Assembly (NCBI RefSeq): GCF_021532375.1 | Contig: NZ_JAKGAP010000010.1 | Location: forward strand, 124,001-188,000 | Direction of reading: 5' to 3' | Length of the DNA stretch: 64,000 nucleotides | Source: Paenibacillus alkaliterrae | GTDB taxonomy: Bacteria > Bacillota > Bacilli > Paenibacillales > Paenibacillaceae | In this document: one piece after another, positions 1-8,299 of the stretch | Layout: the number at the start of each line of letters is the position of its first letter | Numbering within the stretch: the stretch's first letter is position 1 | Notes under the pieces: generated by a model | What the model saw: the letters and a program-made list of their open reading frames with translations, nothing else | The model's database searches: none | What the model was told of the DNA's origin: nothing | Translations under genes and position numbers: made by a program

Positions 1-236
1 AGACCGGCGATTTGCTGGATGGACATCTTGGATGCCAAATCCTTAGCCCGTACTTCAGCCGGCAAGCGCCAGTCCTCGTATTTGTCCAGCTTCCCGTCTT
101 TGTTAAGATCTTTAAATGCAAATCCGTCATCAAAGATGATATTTACGCCTGAAGCGTCCGAATACCCTAGTGTGGGACCACCTTTATTCGTTATGAATGT
201 AACCGTTTCCGATTTTAATTTCGCCTTATTATTCAT
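1..236 (-). CDS. Glycoside hydrolase family 3 (beta-glucosidase-like), N-terminal fragment
   Basis: The reading frame opens at ATG 236 after a strong AAGGAGG site and runs off the left edge of the window, so only about 78 residues are visible. Residues about 41-58 carry an Asp/Asn/Lys-rich segment (DLNKDGKLDKYEDW), followed by a stretch about being out of Ala-Lys-Asp-Leu type, a lead-in typical of bacterial GH3 glucosidases and xylosidases before the TIM barrel. There is no signal peptide, so the enzyme is probably cytoplasmic and acts on imported oligosaccharides. It lies downstream of an oxidoreductase, an isomerase and a sugar importer, which fits a glycoside-use locus. A terminator at 391-420 suggests it has its own promoter. 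Catalytic residues are outside the window, so substrate is unknown. Confidence 0.75.
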   Translation of the reverse strand, partial: MNNKAKLKSETVTFITNKGGPTLGYSDASGVNIIFDDGFAFKDLNKDGKLDKYEDWRLPAEVRAKDLASKMSIQQIAG

Positions 237-390
237 GGTACTACCGCCTCCTTGGACACGTTGTTTGAACGGGGAAGGATTGCACTCCCTCCATCTCCTT
301 CATGGTAGTTCGAATTGAAACGACAAACCACCAAATAACCGACCTTTCACTATCAATATTCAGACATTAACGAATTCCGCTCGCGTGCAG

Positions 391-420
391 AAAAACCTTC
401 CCAAGTGGCGGAAAGGTCTG
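391..420 (-). terminator. Rho-independent terminator after the Gfo/Idh/MocA gene
   Basis: On the minus strand an ACCTTTCC / GGGAAGGT stem (one internal mismatch, about 7-nt loop) is followed by TTTTT. It starts 16 bases past the stop codon of the oxidoreductase gene and separates that gene from the GH3 gene. Confidence 0.75.
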
Positions 421-435
421 CTTTTCTCTATTCTT

Positions 436-1536
436 TTAAAATTCTACGACTTTACCCGTTTCGGCTGAGGTATAAATGGCTTCTAATATTTGCGTGACGA
501 CATAGGCTTGCTCCGGTTTGACGAGAGGCTCTGTATCGTTAATAATGCTTTCAAGCCATTGTCTCGCCTCTTTCACACCCTCCTCCTCGGCACCCGGACC
601 GAAATAAGCGATGCCTCCGCTGAAGGATGGCTTCGTTTCTACAAGCTGACCATACTTGGTACTATTAAAAATCACATCACTTTTGCCTAGAACAGAACTG
701 GCTCTCATTTCCGCTCCGCCCTCCGTTCCGCAAAGTGTTGTCATAGCTTCTCTGGCATCGGTTGTGTTTAGCGCCCACGCCGCTTCCAAGAAAATCGTAG
801 CGCCGTTTTCCATCTTGATGAATCCGAAAGCGGAGTCTTCCACATCATATCTCTCTGGATCCCATGGGCCCATCATATTGCCTTCAAACTTGTCCGCCAT
901 TTTATAAAAAACAGAGCCGGAAACCGATATCGGCTTATAGTTGTCCATGAACCATAAGGCTAAATCCAGCGCATGGGTTCCTAAATCAATTAACGGCCCG
1001 CCGCCCTGCTGCTCTTTGTCAAGAAATACGCCCCAAGTAGGCACTCCCCGTCTGCGGACGGCATGCGCTTTGGACAGATAAATATCTCCAAGCTCACCCT
1101 CGCGGCATGCTCTATGCAAAATCTGCGAATCGTTTCTGAACCTGTTCTGGTAACCGATCGTCAGTTTTTTACCCGTGCGCTTTGCGGCATCCACCATTTT
1201 TTTGGCTTCAATCGAATTGATGGCCATCGGTTTTTCACACATGACATGCTTGCCTGCTTCCAGCGCATCTACCGTTATATAGGAATGCTGCAGGTTAGGG
1301 GTCAGGACATGGACAACATCGATGGATTCATCTTTTAACAATTGTTTATAATCGACATAAACCTTAGCATTTTCACTTCCAAAATCTTTGGCCGCTTTCT
1401 TGGCACTCTCTTCAATAACATCACAGAAGGCAACCATTTCGCCCAATTGTGTAAGCTTGGCTAACGATGGCATATGTTTTTGATTGGCAATGCCGCCGCA
1501 GCCGATTATTCCGATCTTCAATTTTCTACTGTTCAT
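436..1536 (-). CDS. Gfo/Idh/MocA family NAD(P)-dependent oxidoreductase
   Basis: This 366-residue protein has an N-terminal Rossmann fold with the GIIGCGGIANQKH nucleotide-binding motif (about 9-21) and the conserved CEKPMA motif of the family (about 100-105), whose Lys takes part in catalysis. The C-terminal alpha/beta domain includes GGGPLIDLGTHALDLALW, matching the conserved GG-(hydrophobic)-D-x-G-x-H signature. Family members oxidise or reduce sugars, inositols and sugar derivatives in the cytoplasm. The ATG start follows AAAGGAGGAG at good spacing. It lies 24 bases downstream of a sugar phosphate isomerase/epimerase gene and of an ABC importer, so a joint role in converting an imported sugar or cyclitol is likely; the exact substrate cannot be read from sequence. 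Confidence 0.92.
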   Translation of the reverse strand: MNSRKLKIGIIGCGGIANQKHMPSLAKLTQLGEMVAFCDVIEESAKKAAKDFGSENAKVYVDYKQLLKDESIDVVHVLTPNLQHSYITVDALEAGKHVMCEKPMAINSIEAKKMVDAAKRTGKKLTIGYQNRFRNDSQILHRACREGELGDIYLSKAHAVRRRGVPTWGVFLDKEQQGGGPLIDLGTHALDLALWFMDNYKPISVSGSVFYKMADKFEGNMMGPWDPERYDVEDSAFGFIKMENGATIFLEAAWALNTTDAREAMTTLCGTEGGAEMRASSVLGKSDVIFNSTKYGQLVETKPSFSGGIAYFGPGAEEEGVKEARQWLESIINDTEPLVKPEQAYVVTQILEAIYTSAETGKVVEF

Positions 1537-1560
1537 ATTAAAATCTCCTCCTTTATTAGT

Positions 1561-2430
1561 CTATACATATTTCTGCAGTAAGGTTAGATCTTTGCGGATG
1601 CTGCCAAACTTGTCCTCCGACTCGCCCTCGTTCTCTACGAGCGCATAACGGACATGCCCCATTGACCGGATTTGCTCGTATACGGCGGCGAAATCGAAAA
1701 TACCGGTGCCGAGATCGACGAAATCGCCAGGACCTACATATTTCCGGTAGACTTCAAATGATTCAAGCGCTTCGTCGCCGCCCTGCCGCATAGCCTCCAT
1801 AATATTAAGCTGGCTTGCAAGGTTTCTGCTTAAATCCTTCTGATGGATCATATCGCAGCGATCTCCCAGCTTCTCAAGGACGGCAATCGGATCTATTCCT
1901 GCACGCATCACCCATGCCAGGTCAAGTTCAAATTTCACATAGGATGGATCCGTATTTTGCAAAAGCAGATCGAACAGCGTTTGATCATCGATTGTTTTAA
2001 ACTCATGGGCATGATTGTGCAAATAGAACTGAAAGCCGCCCTCTTTCATTTTCTTGCCGACGCTGTTCATCTGTTCAGCGGTTCTTAGCGTGTCCTCACG
2101 GTCTTTAATCCAGACGGACGGGAGTACGATGCCTTCGCACTCAAGACCGGCATAATACTTCATGACGGAGTCCCAATCATGCGAAATCAGTTCTTGACCC
2201 GGTGCCGTACCCTCGTGAACAGATACCGCCTTAAGACCAAGCTCTCGGATTTTATCTCTAACCGATTCCATAGGAATTTCATCGATGTATCGTGTAAACG
2301 TCTTCATGTTGAATCCGATAAGCTCAATATTTGCATATCCCGCAGCGGCGACCTTCTCCAGTGTGCCAAAGTAATCTTCACCTAGTTCCCTGTAAACCGA
2401 AAAAATATTAATACCTGCTGCAATGGTCAT
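1561..2430 (-). CDS. Sugar phosphate isomerase/epimerase (xylose isomerase-like TIM barrel)
   Basis: This 289-residue protein of the AP endonuclease 2/xylose isomerase-like superfamily (IolE/IolI type) carries the expected acid and histidine metal ligands: FDLLLQ...KFELDLAWV (Glu/Asp), HNHAHEF, IHQKDLS and a C-terminal LVENEGE. The fold binds a divalent metal and isomerises or epimerises sugars and keto-inositols. The ATG start follows CGGAGG. The pairing with a Gfo/Idh/MocA oxidoreductase 24 bases downstream is a common catabolic couple in Bacillales. It follows the permease gene after 139 bases, so it may be the fourth gene of the importer operon or have its own weak promoter. Confidence 0.9.
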   Translation of the reverse strand: MTIAAGINIFSVYRELGEDYFGTLEKVAAAGYANIELIGFNMKTFTRYIDEIPMESVRDKIRELGLKAVSVHEGTAPGQELISHDWDSVMKYYAGLECEGIVLPSVWIKDREDTLRTAEQMNSVGKKMKEGGFQFYLHNHAHEFKTIDDQTLFDLLLQNTDPSYVKFELDLAWVMRAGIDPIAVLEKLGDRCDMIHQKDLSRNLASQLNIMEAMRQGGDEALESFEVYRKYVGPGDFVDLGTGIFDFAAVYEQIRSMGHVRYALVENEGESEDKFGSIRKDLTLLQKYV

Positions 2431-2569
2431 TTTACGACATACCTCCGTCTCGATTTGATAATTCGGCTGTTACAATCTTTCATGTCTATTATGATAGAAT
2501 ACTGCAGCCTTTATATCTTTCACAGATCCGACATCCCACTTTTGAATTTCCGCACTATCAAAACATAAA

Positions 2570-3418
2570 CTATCCTTTTAAAGCCCCGGCTGTTATACCT
2601 TCGGTAATTTGTCTTTGAAATATAATGTAAAATAATAAAATCGGTCCCATCGAAATGAACAGCGCAGCAAAGAGTGGTCCCCATTCTGTCCTGTACTGCA
2701 TTTCACCCTGCAATACGGCAATGGCTACCGGCATCGTATATTTCGTCGGATCGTTGACAAGGACAAGTGCGAACACATACTCATTCCAAATGTTTAGTAC
2801 GGTAATAATGGCTACAGAAATTAGCCCCGGTTTGGCGAGCGGCAGCATGATACGGAAGAAGGTTGCGTAATGAGAGGCGCCATCGATCGCGGCCGCTTCT
2901 TCCAGCTCTTTTGGCAGCGATTTGAAAAAACCGACCAATACGAAAACAGCGAACGGCACTGCTGTTATCATATAGACCAAAATAAGTCCGAATAATTTGT
3001 TCGTCAGATGAAAATCGTTCAGCAAAAAGAATAACGGAACGATCCCAAGAAACGTCGGAATCATCATATACGAAAGATAAGAATAGTAAAGCAATCCATT
3101 TCCTCTAAACGTATACCGAGCGATGGCGTAGGCCGTCGTAGCCGATAAAAGAACACCCAATATCGTGCTCACTAAAGTCACCACAAGAGAATTCACAAAA
3201 TAATCGCCGAAGTTGTACTTCTCCCACACATACGAAAAGTTGGACCATAGTAAAGGAAGCTTCGGAAGGTTCCAGGGCTTGCCCAGGAAAAACTGCTGAT
3301 TGTCTTTCAGCGCGCCAAAGATCGTCCAAATCAGCGGATAAAGGACACAAACAGCCCAAACCATAAGACTGAGCTTAAAAAATAAACGGAATCCAGGATT
3401 TCTTATCCCTTTGTTCAT
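2570..3418 (-). CDS. Carbohydrate ABC transporter permease (MalG type, CUT1)
   Basis: This inner-membrane subunit of 282 residues has six predicted membrane segments and the cytoplasmic EAA loop EAAAIDGASHYATFFRIMLPL (about 187-207), which docks on the ATPase. The C-terminus ITEGITAGALKG is typical of MalG/LacG-type permeases. ATG 3418 follows GAGGGG. It ends a three-gene set of receptor, MalF-type and MalG-type permease. No ATPase gene is in this set, so a shared multitask ATPase (the UgpC-like protein at 26585-27706, or another elsewhere) probably powers it. Confidence 0.93.
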   Translation of the reverse strand: MNKGIRNPGFRLFFKLSLMVWAVCVLYPLIWTIFGALKDNQQFFLGKPWNLPKLPLLWSNFSYVWEKYNFGDYFVNSLVVTLVSTILGVLLSATTAYAIARYTFRGNGLLYYSYLSYMMIPTFLGIVPLFFLLNDFHLTNKLFGLILVYMITAVPFAVFVLVGFFKSLPKELEEAAAIDGASHYATFFRIMLPLAKPGLISVAIITVLNIWNEYVFALVLVNDPTKYTMPVAIAVLQGEMQYRTEWGPLFAALFISMGPILLFYIIFQRQITEGITAGALKG

Positions 3419-3431
3419 ACCTATAACCCCT

Positions 3432-4385
3432 CTACGTCAATTCTATTGTATCTCTCTTCATCAGCCTCTGAAGAGTTGCAGTCGTAATTAAAGAGAGAAC
3501 CAGGATAAGGACGCCAATCGCAGACCCGTAGCTAAATTTGCCGAATTTGAAGGCATTCATGTACAAATAGGAACCCATAACCTGCGTTGCATTGTCTACT
3601 CCGCCCTCAAAGGTCATAATCGTTACGATAACAAAAGAGCCATTTAACGTAGTCATTACAATCCAAAGCACGGATGTCTTCATTTGTTCCCACGTAAGCG
3701 GAAGGGTGATCAGCCAGAATTGGTTCCATTGCGAAGCCCCGTCTATGTCGGCCGCTTCGAATAACGACGACGGTATGCTGAGGATACCGGCAACAAGTAA
3801 AATGATCGTAAAGCCGATACCAGCCCAAATCGAGGGCGGCAGAAGCGCAAATATCGACCATTTATCTCCCAGCCATGCGAATTCGAACGGTTTTTCCGTA
3901 AATAAGGAGATCAAGGAGTTCAAAAATCCTAGATTAGGATTATACACATAACGCCAAAGCACCCCGACGACAACGATGGAAAGTACATTGGGGATAAAGT
4001 AGACGATACGGTAAAACCCCGAGCCTTTGATATGAAAGCGGGTCAGGGCCACCGCAAAAAACATCGACATCATCATAAATCCGATCACTTTGCCGACTAC
4101 GAGGATATAGTCGTTTCTTATCGCTTTCAAAATAATTCCGTCATCCAACATTTCCTTGAAATTAGCAAGGCCGATAAAGTTATACGTTTCAGAACCGCCC
4201 GACCAATCGAATAAACTGAGATAAATGCCTTTAAACATCGGATAAACGGTAAATACGAGATAAAGGAGCAATGTTGGAAGAATAAAGGATGCGATAAACA
4301 AATTCCGCTTCGTCTTCGCTGTTCCGATTCTTGTACTTACTTTCTGCTTGGTCATAACGGTTGCGGCTGCTGTTCTCTCTTTCAT
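3432..4385 (-). CDS. Sugar ABC transporter permease (MalF type, CUT1)
   Basis: This membrane permease has about 317 residues and six predicted membrane helices, with the EAA motif EAADIDGASQWNQFWLITLPL. A longer frame starts four codons upstream at TTG, but ATG 4385 sits five bases after GGAGGA and is the better start. The first ~30 residues are polar and basic, then the first membrane helix follows. It lies 13 bases upstream of the MalG-type gene and 46 bases downstream of the receptor gene, so it should form the translocation channel with both. Confidence 0.93.
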   Translation of the reverse strand: MKERTAAATVMTKQKVSTRIGTAKTKRNLFIASFILPTLLLYLVFTVYPMFKGIYLSLFDWSGGSETYNFIGLANFKEMLDDGIILKAIRNDYILVVGKVIGFMMMSMFFAVALTRFHIKGSGFYRIVYFIPNVLSIVVVGVLWRYVYNPNLGFLNSLISLFTEKPFEFAWLGDKWSIFALLPPSIWAGIGFTIILLVAGILSIPSSLFEAADIDGASQWNQFWLITLPLTWEQMKTSVLWIVMTTLNGSFVIVTIMTFEGGVDNATQVMGSYLYMNAFKFGKFSYGSAIGVLILVLSLITTATLQRLMKRDTIELT

Positions 4386-4431
4386 ACTTTCCTCCAATCG
4401 ATAAGGGGGGGACCCCCCTCATTTTATTCGC

Positions 4432-5808
4432 TTATTTTTGTTCTTTGGCGCGAATTTTTGCAGTCGCTTCCTCCAAGCGATCTCCCCACTGCTCCGGAGT
4501 AATTTCACCTTTGGTTAGTGCGACTGTTGCATTATTTCTCGCAGTTACCAGTTCCTCTGGAATAACAACCTCAGGCGAAACGACCGTGTTCGGAGAATTA
4601 TAATACTTTGCTGCCTCTTTCGTTAAAGCCGGTGCATTCGTTCCCTCAAGGTCCGCCTTGATGTTCGAAGGAGCCTTTGATAATTCGGCCCATGCCTTAC
4701 CGTTTTTCTCTGTATAAATATATTGCAGGAATGCTTTGGCCGCTTCAGGGTTTTTCGCTTTCTTCGCAATGGCCACTGTGGAGATATAAGGGTTAGCCAC
4801 GAACTTGCCGCCATTATCTTGACCGATGGACGGCAGAAATCCGAACTCGAACCCATCCGGAATATCATTTGCCATTTCGCTCTCCACCCAAATACCGGTC
4901 GGAATAAACGCCGCTTTGTGCTGCAGCCATTGAGACTGGGAATCCGTATGGTTCAGGGCAGGTGATCCTTTGTCAATAAAACCTTTTTCGCTCATTTCCA
5001 CAATCTGATTAAGCGCCTTCACAACAGGTTCACTCTTCCACACACCCTCTTCGAGGGAATTGATACGTTTAATGATAGAGGTGTCATAGTTGTTCATTGC
5101 AACGATAGCAGGGTCTAGCAAGGCACCGTTAATATAGTACGGGTAAACACCTGTGTGGATATAAACGCTCATCTCGTCTTCCGCTTTAATCTTGTCGCCT
5201 AGAGCCAGGAAGCTTTCAAAGTCCGTTGGCGCTTCCCAACCCTTTTCCTTAAACAAAGCTTTATCATAGAACGTCCCCCAGGAACCAAATACAAGCGGAA
5301 CGGCATGGAATTTTCCTGATTGGTATTCCTCAGGCTGCGCAATAAGAAGATCGAGAATTTTTTTCCCATCTGCGTTTTCAGCTTCCTTAAGCCAATCTGT
5401 AATGTCCATGAGTTGGTCGTCCGTCACCATTTGTCTGGTGTTGGAGCCAGCTCCGTCAATGTAAACGAAATCGGGCGGGCTGCCTTGAATCCAGCGAGGC
5501 TTCATTTGCTCATTGATTTTTGCACCGGCCGATTCCTTGATTTTCAATTCAGGATGCAGCTGTTGAAATTCGGAAATGACCTGCTTCCACCATGCATCGC
5601 CATATCCGCCGACAAAATATTGGATCTCGAAATCGCCAGTAAGCTTCACTGCCCCCTCATTTGCGTTGTCCGTAGTTTGCGGGCTGTCCGTGGGCTTCGT
5701 CGTAGGCTCGGGATTGTTTGCATTGTTGCTTCCACATCCTGCCAATGAGAGCATACCGATCAATAAAACCAGACTCCATGCTTTCAAAAACTTTGATCTT
5801 TTCGTCAT
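4432..5808 (-). CDS. Extracellular sugar-binding lipoprotein of an ABC importer
   Basis: This CUT1 solute-binding protein (SBP_bac_1 fold) of 458 residues has a lipoprotein signal peptide ending in LSLAGC with Cys25 as the lipidation site, then a low-complexity Asn/Pro/Thr linker. Its mature part resembles oligosaccharide receptors. The frame is open for 17 more codons upstream, but ATG 5808 has a clear AAGGAGG site and places the basic signal-peptide start correctly. The gene heads the operon with permeases 4385-3432 and 3418-2570. The sensory operon just upstream (11691-5996) is the likely regulator. The bound sugar is unknown. Confidence 0.92.
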   Translation of the reverse strand: MTKRSKFLKAWSLVLLIGMLSLAGCGSNNANNPEPTTKPTDSPQTTDNANEGAVKLTGDFEIQYFVGGYGDAWWKQVISEFQQLHPELKIKESAGAKINEQMKPRWIQGSPPDFVYIDGAGSNTRQMVTDDQLMDITDWLKEAENADGKKILDLLIAQPEEYQSGKFHAVPLVFGSWGTFYDKALFKEKGWEAPTDFESFLALGDKIKAEDEMSVYIHTGVYPYYINGALLDPAIVAMNNYDTSIIKRINSLEEGVWKSEPVVKALNQIVEMSEKGFIDKGSPALNHTDSQSQWLQHKAAFIPTGIWVESEMANDIPDGFEFGFLPSIGQDNGGKFVANPYISTVAIAKKAKNPEAAKAFLQYIYTEKNGKAWAELSKAPSNIKADLEGTNAPALTKEAAKYYNSPNTVVSPEVVIPEELVTARNNATVALTKGEITPEQWGDRLEEATAKIRAKEQK

Positions 5809-5942
5809 AGCGACGACCTCCTTAGAATGTTTATCTGTTGTTTGGTACAGCTTAATCATATGGTTTCAGAGATCGTACAGCCATTGAATTTAGTCCTGCA
5901 AGTAGTTGAAAAACGTACTTTCTTGCGCACGCGTTCACCATG

Positions 5943-5973
5943 AGAAAAAGGCCGGAACAATTATTCCGGCCTG
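5943..5973 (-). terminator. Rho-independent terminator of the sensory operon
   Basis: On the minus strand GGCCGGAA-TAATTG-TTCCGGCC (8-bp perfect stem) is followed by TTTTTCTC. It lies 23 bases after the stop codon of the receptor gene 5996-7276 and separates it from the importer operon. Confidence 0.85.
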
Positions 5974-5995
5974 CCTTTTTCTCGCATATAAATGA

Positions 5996-7276
5996 TCAGC
6001 TTTTGTTTAGGGCAATTTGCTGCAATCGGTCGAGCGCTTGTTTGGGAGTCATTTGGCCGAGCAAAACGGCCTCCCCCATACTTTTCGTTGCGTTCCGAAC
6101 GGCGGACCAAGCTGGATTATCGATCGGATAAAACCTGGCATTCATGATGGAATCGATATTTTGTTTCATTATTTTGTCATTGGACGAGAGCTTCTCTCCA
6201 ACCGTACGGATTGCAGGCAGGAACCCTTCCCTGAGGACAAATTCTTCGTATCTTGCATCTTCATAGAGGAAATCGAGAAATAAGGACAGCGCTTCTTTAT
6301 TCGTATGATCCGTTTTGAATGATATCATGACATCTTGAACACCGTGTATGAGAGGAGTCTGTCCCTCCTTAACGGGGATTGGCCCTTTTGCCCATTTTAA
6401 TCCCGGAAACTCCTTTGGTACGACCGACTCAAAATAATTGCCCGAAATCATCATTCCTAATTTGCCATTTCCGAGAATGCGTTGTTTCTCATCGCGAGTC
6501 GTCACTGCAGGTTCCGCGTCTGTTAATCCTTTCTCGTAAAGCTCCTTCAGGAACGTTAACCCTTTCACATTTTGCGGCGAATTGATCGCCCATTTGCCAT
6601 CCTTCATCCAGCCTCCGCCCGCACCGAAGAAAAAGTAGGAGAGATACGCCCAAATCTCATTATCTGTAAAATCCACACCGAAGCCTTCTGCTTCGGTCTT
6701 GTCCATGATAATACGAGCCGTATTCTCCAGCTCCTCCCATGTTTTCGGGGTTTCTTCCATGCCAATGTCCTCAAAAATATCTTTGTTGTAATACAGCTCC
6801 CGAATGGTCGCTGCGTATGGAACCGCATATTGCACACCATCCATTTTACCGGTATTGAATAGGAATGGATATAATTTCTCCTTCAGCTCGGGGGAGAGCA
6901 GCTCTTCTATGTTATTCAACAAGCCATCCTTCGCGAAGTGCGCGTAGCTATTCGAGAGCAGCAAATCAGGAGGTTGGTTTCTGCTAATCATGGATGAATA
7001 AGCAGCATCTAGAAAATCCCAATTAATGACATGCAATTCGATCTCGATGTTTGGATATCTCGTTTCGAAATCTCTCACAAGGTTTTCAAAAAAAGGCTTT
7101 GTAGACGAGCTGTATTCTGCTGCGACGAATGTTATCGATGCCCTCGTGCCGGATTCGGGCGCAACAGCCGGTTGATCGTAGCCCCCTATGCATCCGGTGA
7201 ATAAAAGAGGTATTAGCAGAAGCAAAGCGAGAGACGAAGCCTTATTGCCTATGATTACATTTTTCATTAGGATCAA
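5996..7276 (-). CDS. Extracellular solute-binding lipoprotein, last gene of a two-component operon
   Basis: This SBP_bac_1-type receptor has about 426 residues and a lipobox LLFTGC (Cys about 29). Start choice is open: a TTG at 7276 sits five bases after GGAGGT and is preferred here, while ATG 7267 is three codons further in. Unlike the receptor at 4432-5808, it is not followed by permeases but ends an operon of response regulator, histidine kinase and membrane-anchored binding protein. It could feed the adjacent permeases with a second ligand or take part in ligand sensing. The stop codon is followed by a strong terminator. Confidence 0.85.
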   Translation of the reverse strand: MILMKNVIIGNKASSLALLLLIPLLFTGCIGGYDQPAVAPESGTRASITFVAAEYSSSTKPFFENLVRDFETRYPNIEIELHVINWDFLDAAYSSMISRNQPPDLLLSNSYAHFAKDGLLNNIEELLSPELKEKLYPFLFNTGKMDGVQYAVPYAATIRELYYNKDIFEDIGMEETPKTWEELENTARIIMDKTEAEGFGVDFTDNEIWAYLSYFFFGAGGGWMKDGKWAINSPQNVKGLTFLKELYEKGLTDAEPAVTTRDEKQRILGNGKLGMMISGNYFESVVPKEFPGLKWAKGPIPVKEGQTPLIHGVQDVMISFKTDHTNKEALSLFLDFLYEDARYEEFVLREGFLPAIRTVGEKLSSNDKIMKQNIDSIMNARFYPIDNPAWSAVRNATKSMGEAVLLGQMTPKQALDRLQQIALNKS

Positions 7277-7296
7277 TCCGCACCTCCTCCGCACAG

Positions 7297-8286
7297 CTAT
7301 TTTTCCACTAAGGGAAAGAGAAGCTCCTGATTTTCTTTCGTATACATATTGTCACTGGTAATGACATTGGAGCCTAAGTCTACCCTTGGGTTTACTTTCA
7401 CCCCGTTCAGGGCCTTCACCGCGGTTTCAATGGATAAATACCCCATATTGAACGGCTTTTGTACGACTGTCGCGTGTATGATGCCTTCCTCCAGAAGCTT
7501 AATCACATAAATGGAGCTGTCGAAACCGATGATCTTAATCTTTTGAGCCCATTTCTTTTCTTTAATAGCCTTGGCTGCCCCCAATGTCGCCTTCTCATTC
7601 AAAGCGATAATGCCTTGGATGTCGGGATATAAAGTAAGCAGCTTTTTGACCCGTTCGTATGCTGTATCCTCCGTACCTTCAAAATAATAAACGCCGACGT
7701 ATTCGACTTCCGGTAAATCTGAAAGCACTTGTCTAAATCCTGCCTCTCGTTCTTCTTCGGCAGCGGTCCCGTTCCTATCGCCAATCGCCACTACTTTGAA
7801 AGATTCGCCGTTCCCATGCCCTGCCAAACTAATTCCCGCTTTTTTTCCCGCTTCGACATGGTCGGTTGCAAGAAAACTATCCGCCCAGTTGATAGGGATG
7901 GGCGAGTCGATCAGGATTAGTTTGGCTCCCGACTCTCTTATTTTTTCCGCAGAAGGAGCGAACTTGCTGTAATCGGCTGCAGCGAGAATGAAGGCGTCGG
8001 GCTTTTGCGCAATCGCTTCGTCAATCATCCGGATTTGTTCATCTGAATCCATTTCCGACAACGGCCCCTTGATATCGATTATAACTCCGAATTCCTTTGC
8101 TGCTGCCTGTACGCCTGTGCTAACCGTTTGCCAAAATTCCGAGTGAACATGGTTCGTTTTCAGTACGATAGTAATTCTCGTTTCTTTTGGATTCGTTAAC
8201 CGAAATGCTTCTATGCCGTATACGGCAAAGAATCCGATCACGATAATGAGAAACACCGCTAGAAGAACCGGCTTTCTGATAGTCAT
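7297..8286 (-). CDS. Membrane-anchored RbsB/XylF-like periplasmic-binding protein, probable co-sensor of the kinase
   Basis: This protein of about 329 residues has one N-terminal hydrophobic segment (about 6-24) with no lipobox cysteine and no clear cleavage site, so it probably stays anchored by that helix. The rest is a type I sugar-binding fold (Peripla_BP_4) like RbsB or XylF: ITIVLKTNHVHSEFWQ, a DSDEQIRMIDEAIAQKPDAFIL helix-strand, and a C-terminal hinge. The frame is open for 38 codons upstream, overlapping the kinase gene, but ATG 8286 has a GGAG site and follows the kinase stop by 13 bases. Its position right after a YesM/LytS-type kinase recalls the XylFII-LytS sensor pair of Clostridium, where the binding protein passes the sugar signal to the kinase. 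The ligand is unknown. Confidence 0.88.
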   Translation of the reverse strand: MTIRKPVLLAVFLIIVIGFFAVYGIEAFRLTNPKETRITIVLKTNHVHSEFWQTVSTGVQAAAKEFGVIIDIKGPLSEMDSDEQIRMIDEAIAQKPDAFILAAADYSKFAPSAEKIRESGAKLILIDSPIPINWADSFLATDHVEAGKKAGISLAGHGNGESFKVVAIGDRNGTAAEEEREAGFRQVLSDLPEVEYVGVYYFEGTEDTAYERVKKLLTLYPDIQGIIALNEKATLGAAKAIKEKKWAQKIKIIGFDSSIYVIKLLEEGIIHATVVQKPFNMGYLSIETAVKALNGVKVNPRVDLGSNVITSDNMYTKENQELLFPLVEK

Positions 8287-8299
8287 CTGTATCTCCTTT

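Noticed and set aside
19..318. Plus-strand open frame of 99 codons at the left edge
   Set aside because: It covers the complement of the GH3 N-terminus and its ribosome binding site; no features of its own.
5996..8286. A frameshifted or split single receptor gene
   Set aside because: The two proteins belong to different folds (SBP_bac_1 and RbsB-like), each complete with its own N-terminal signal or anchor.
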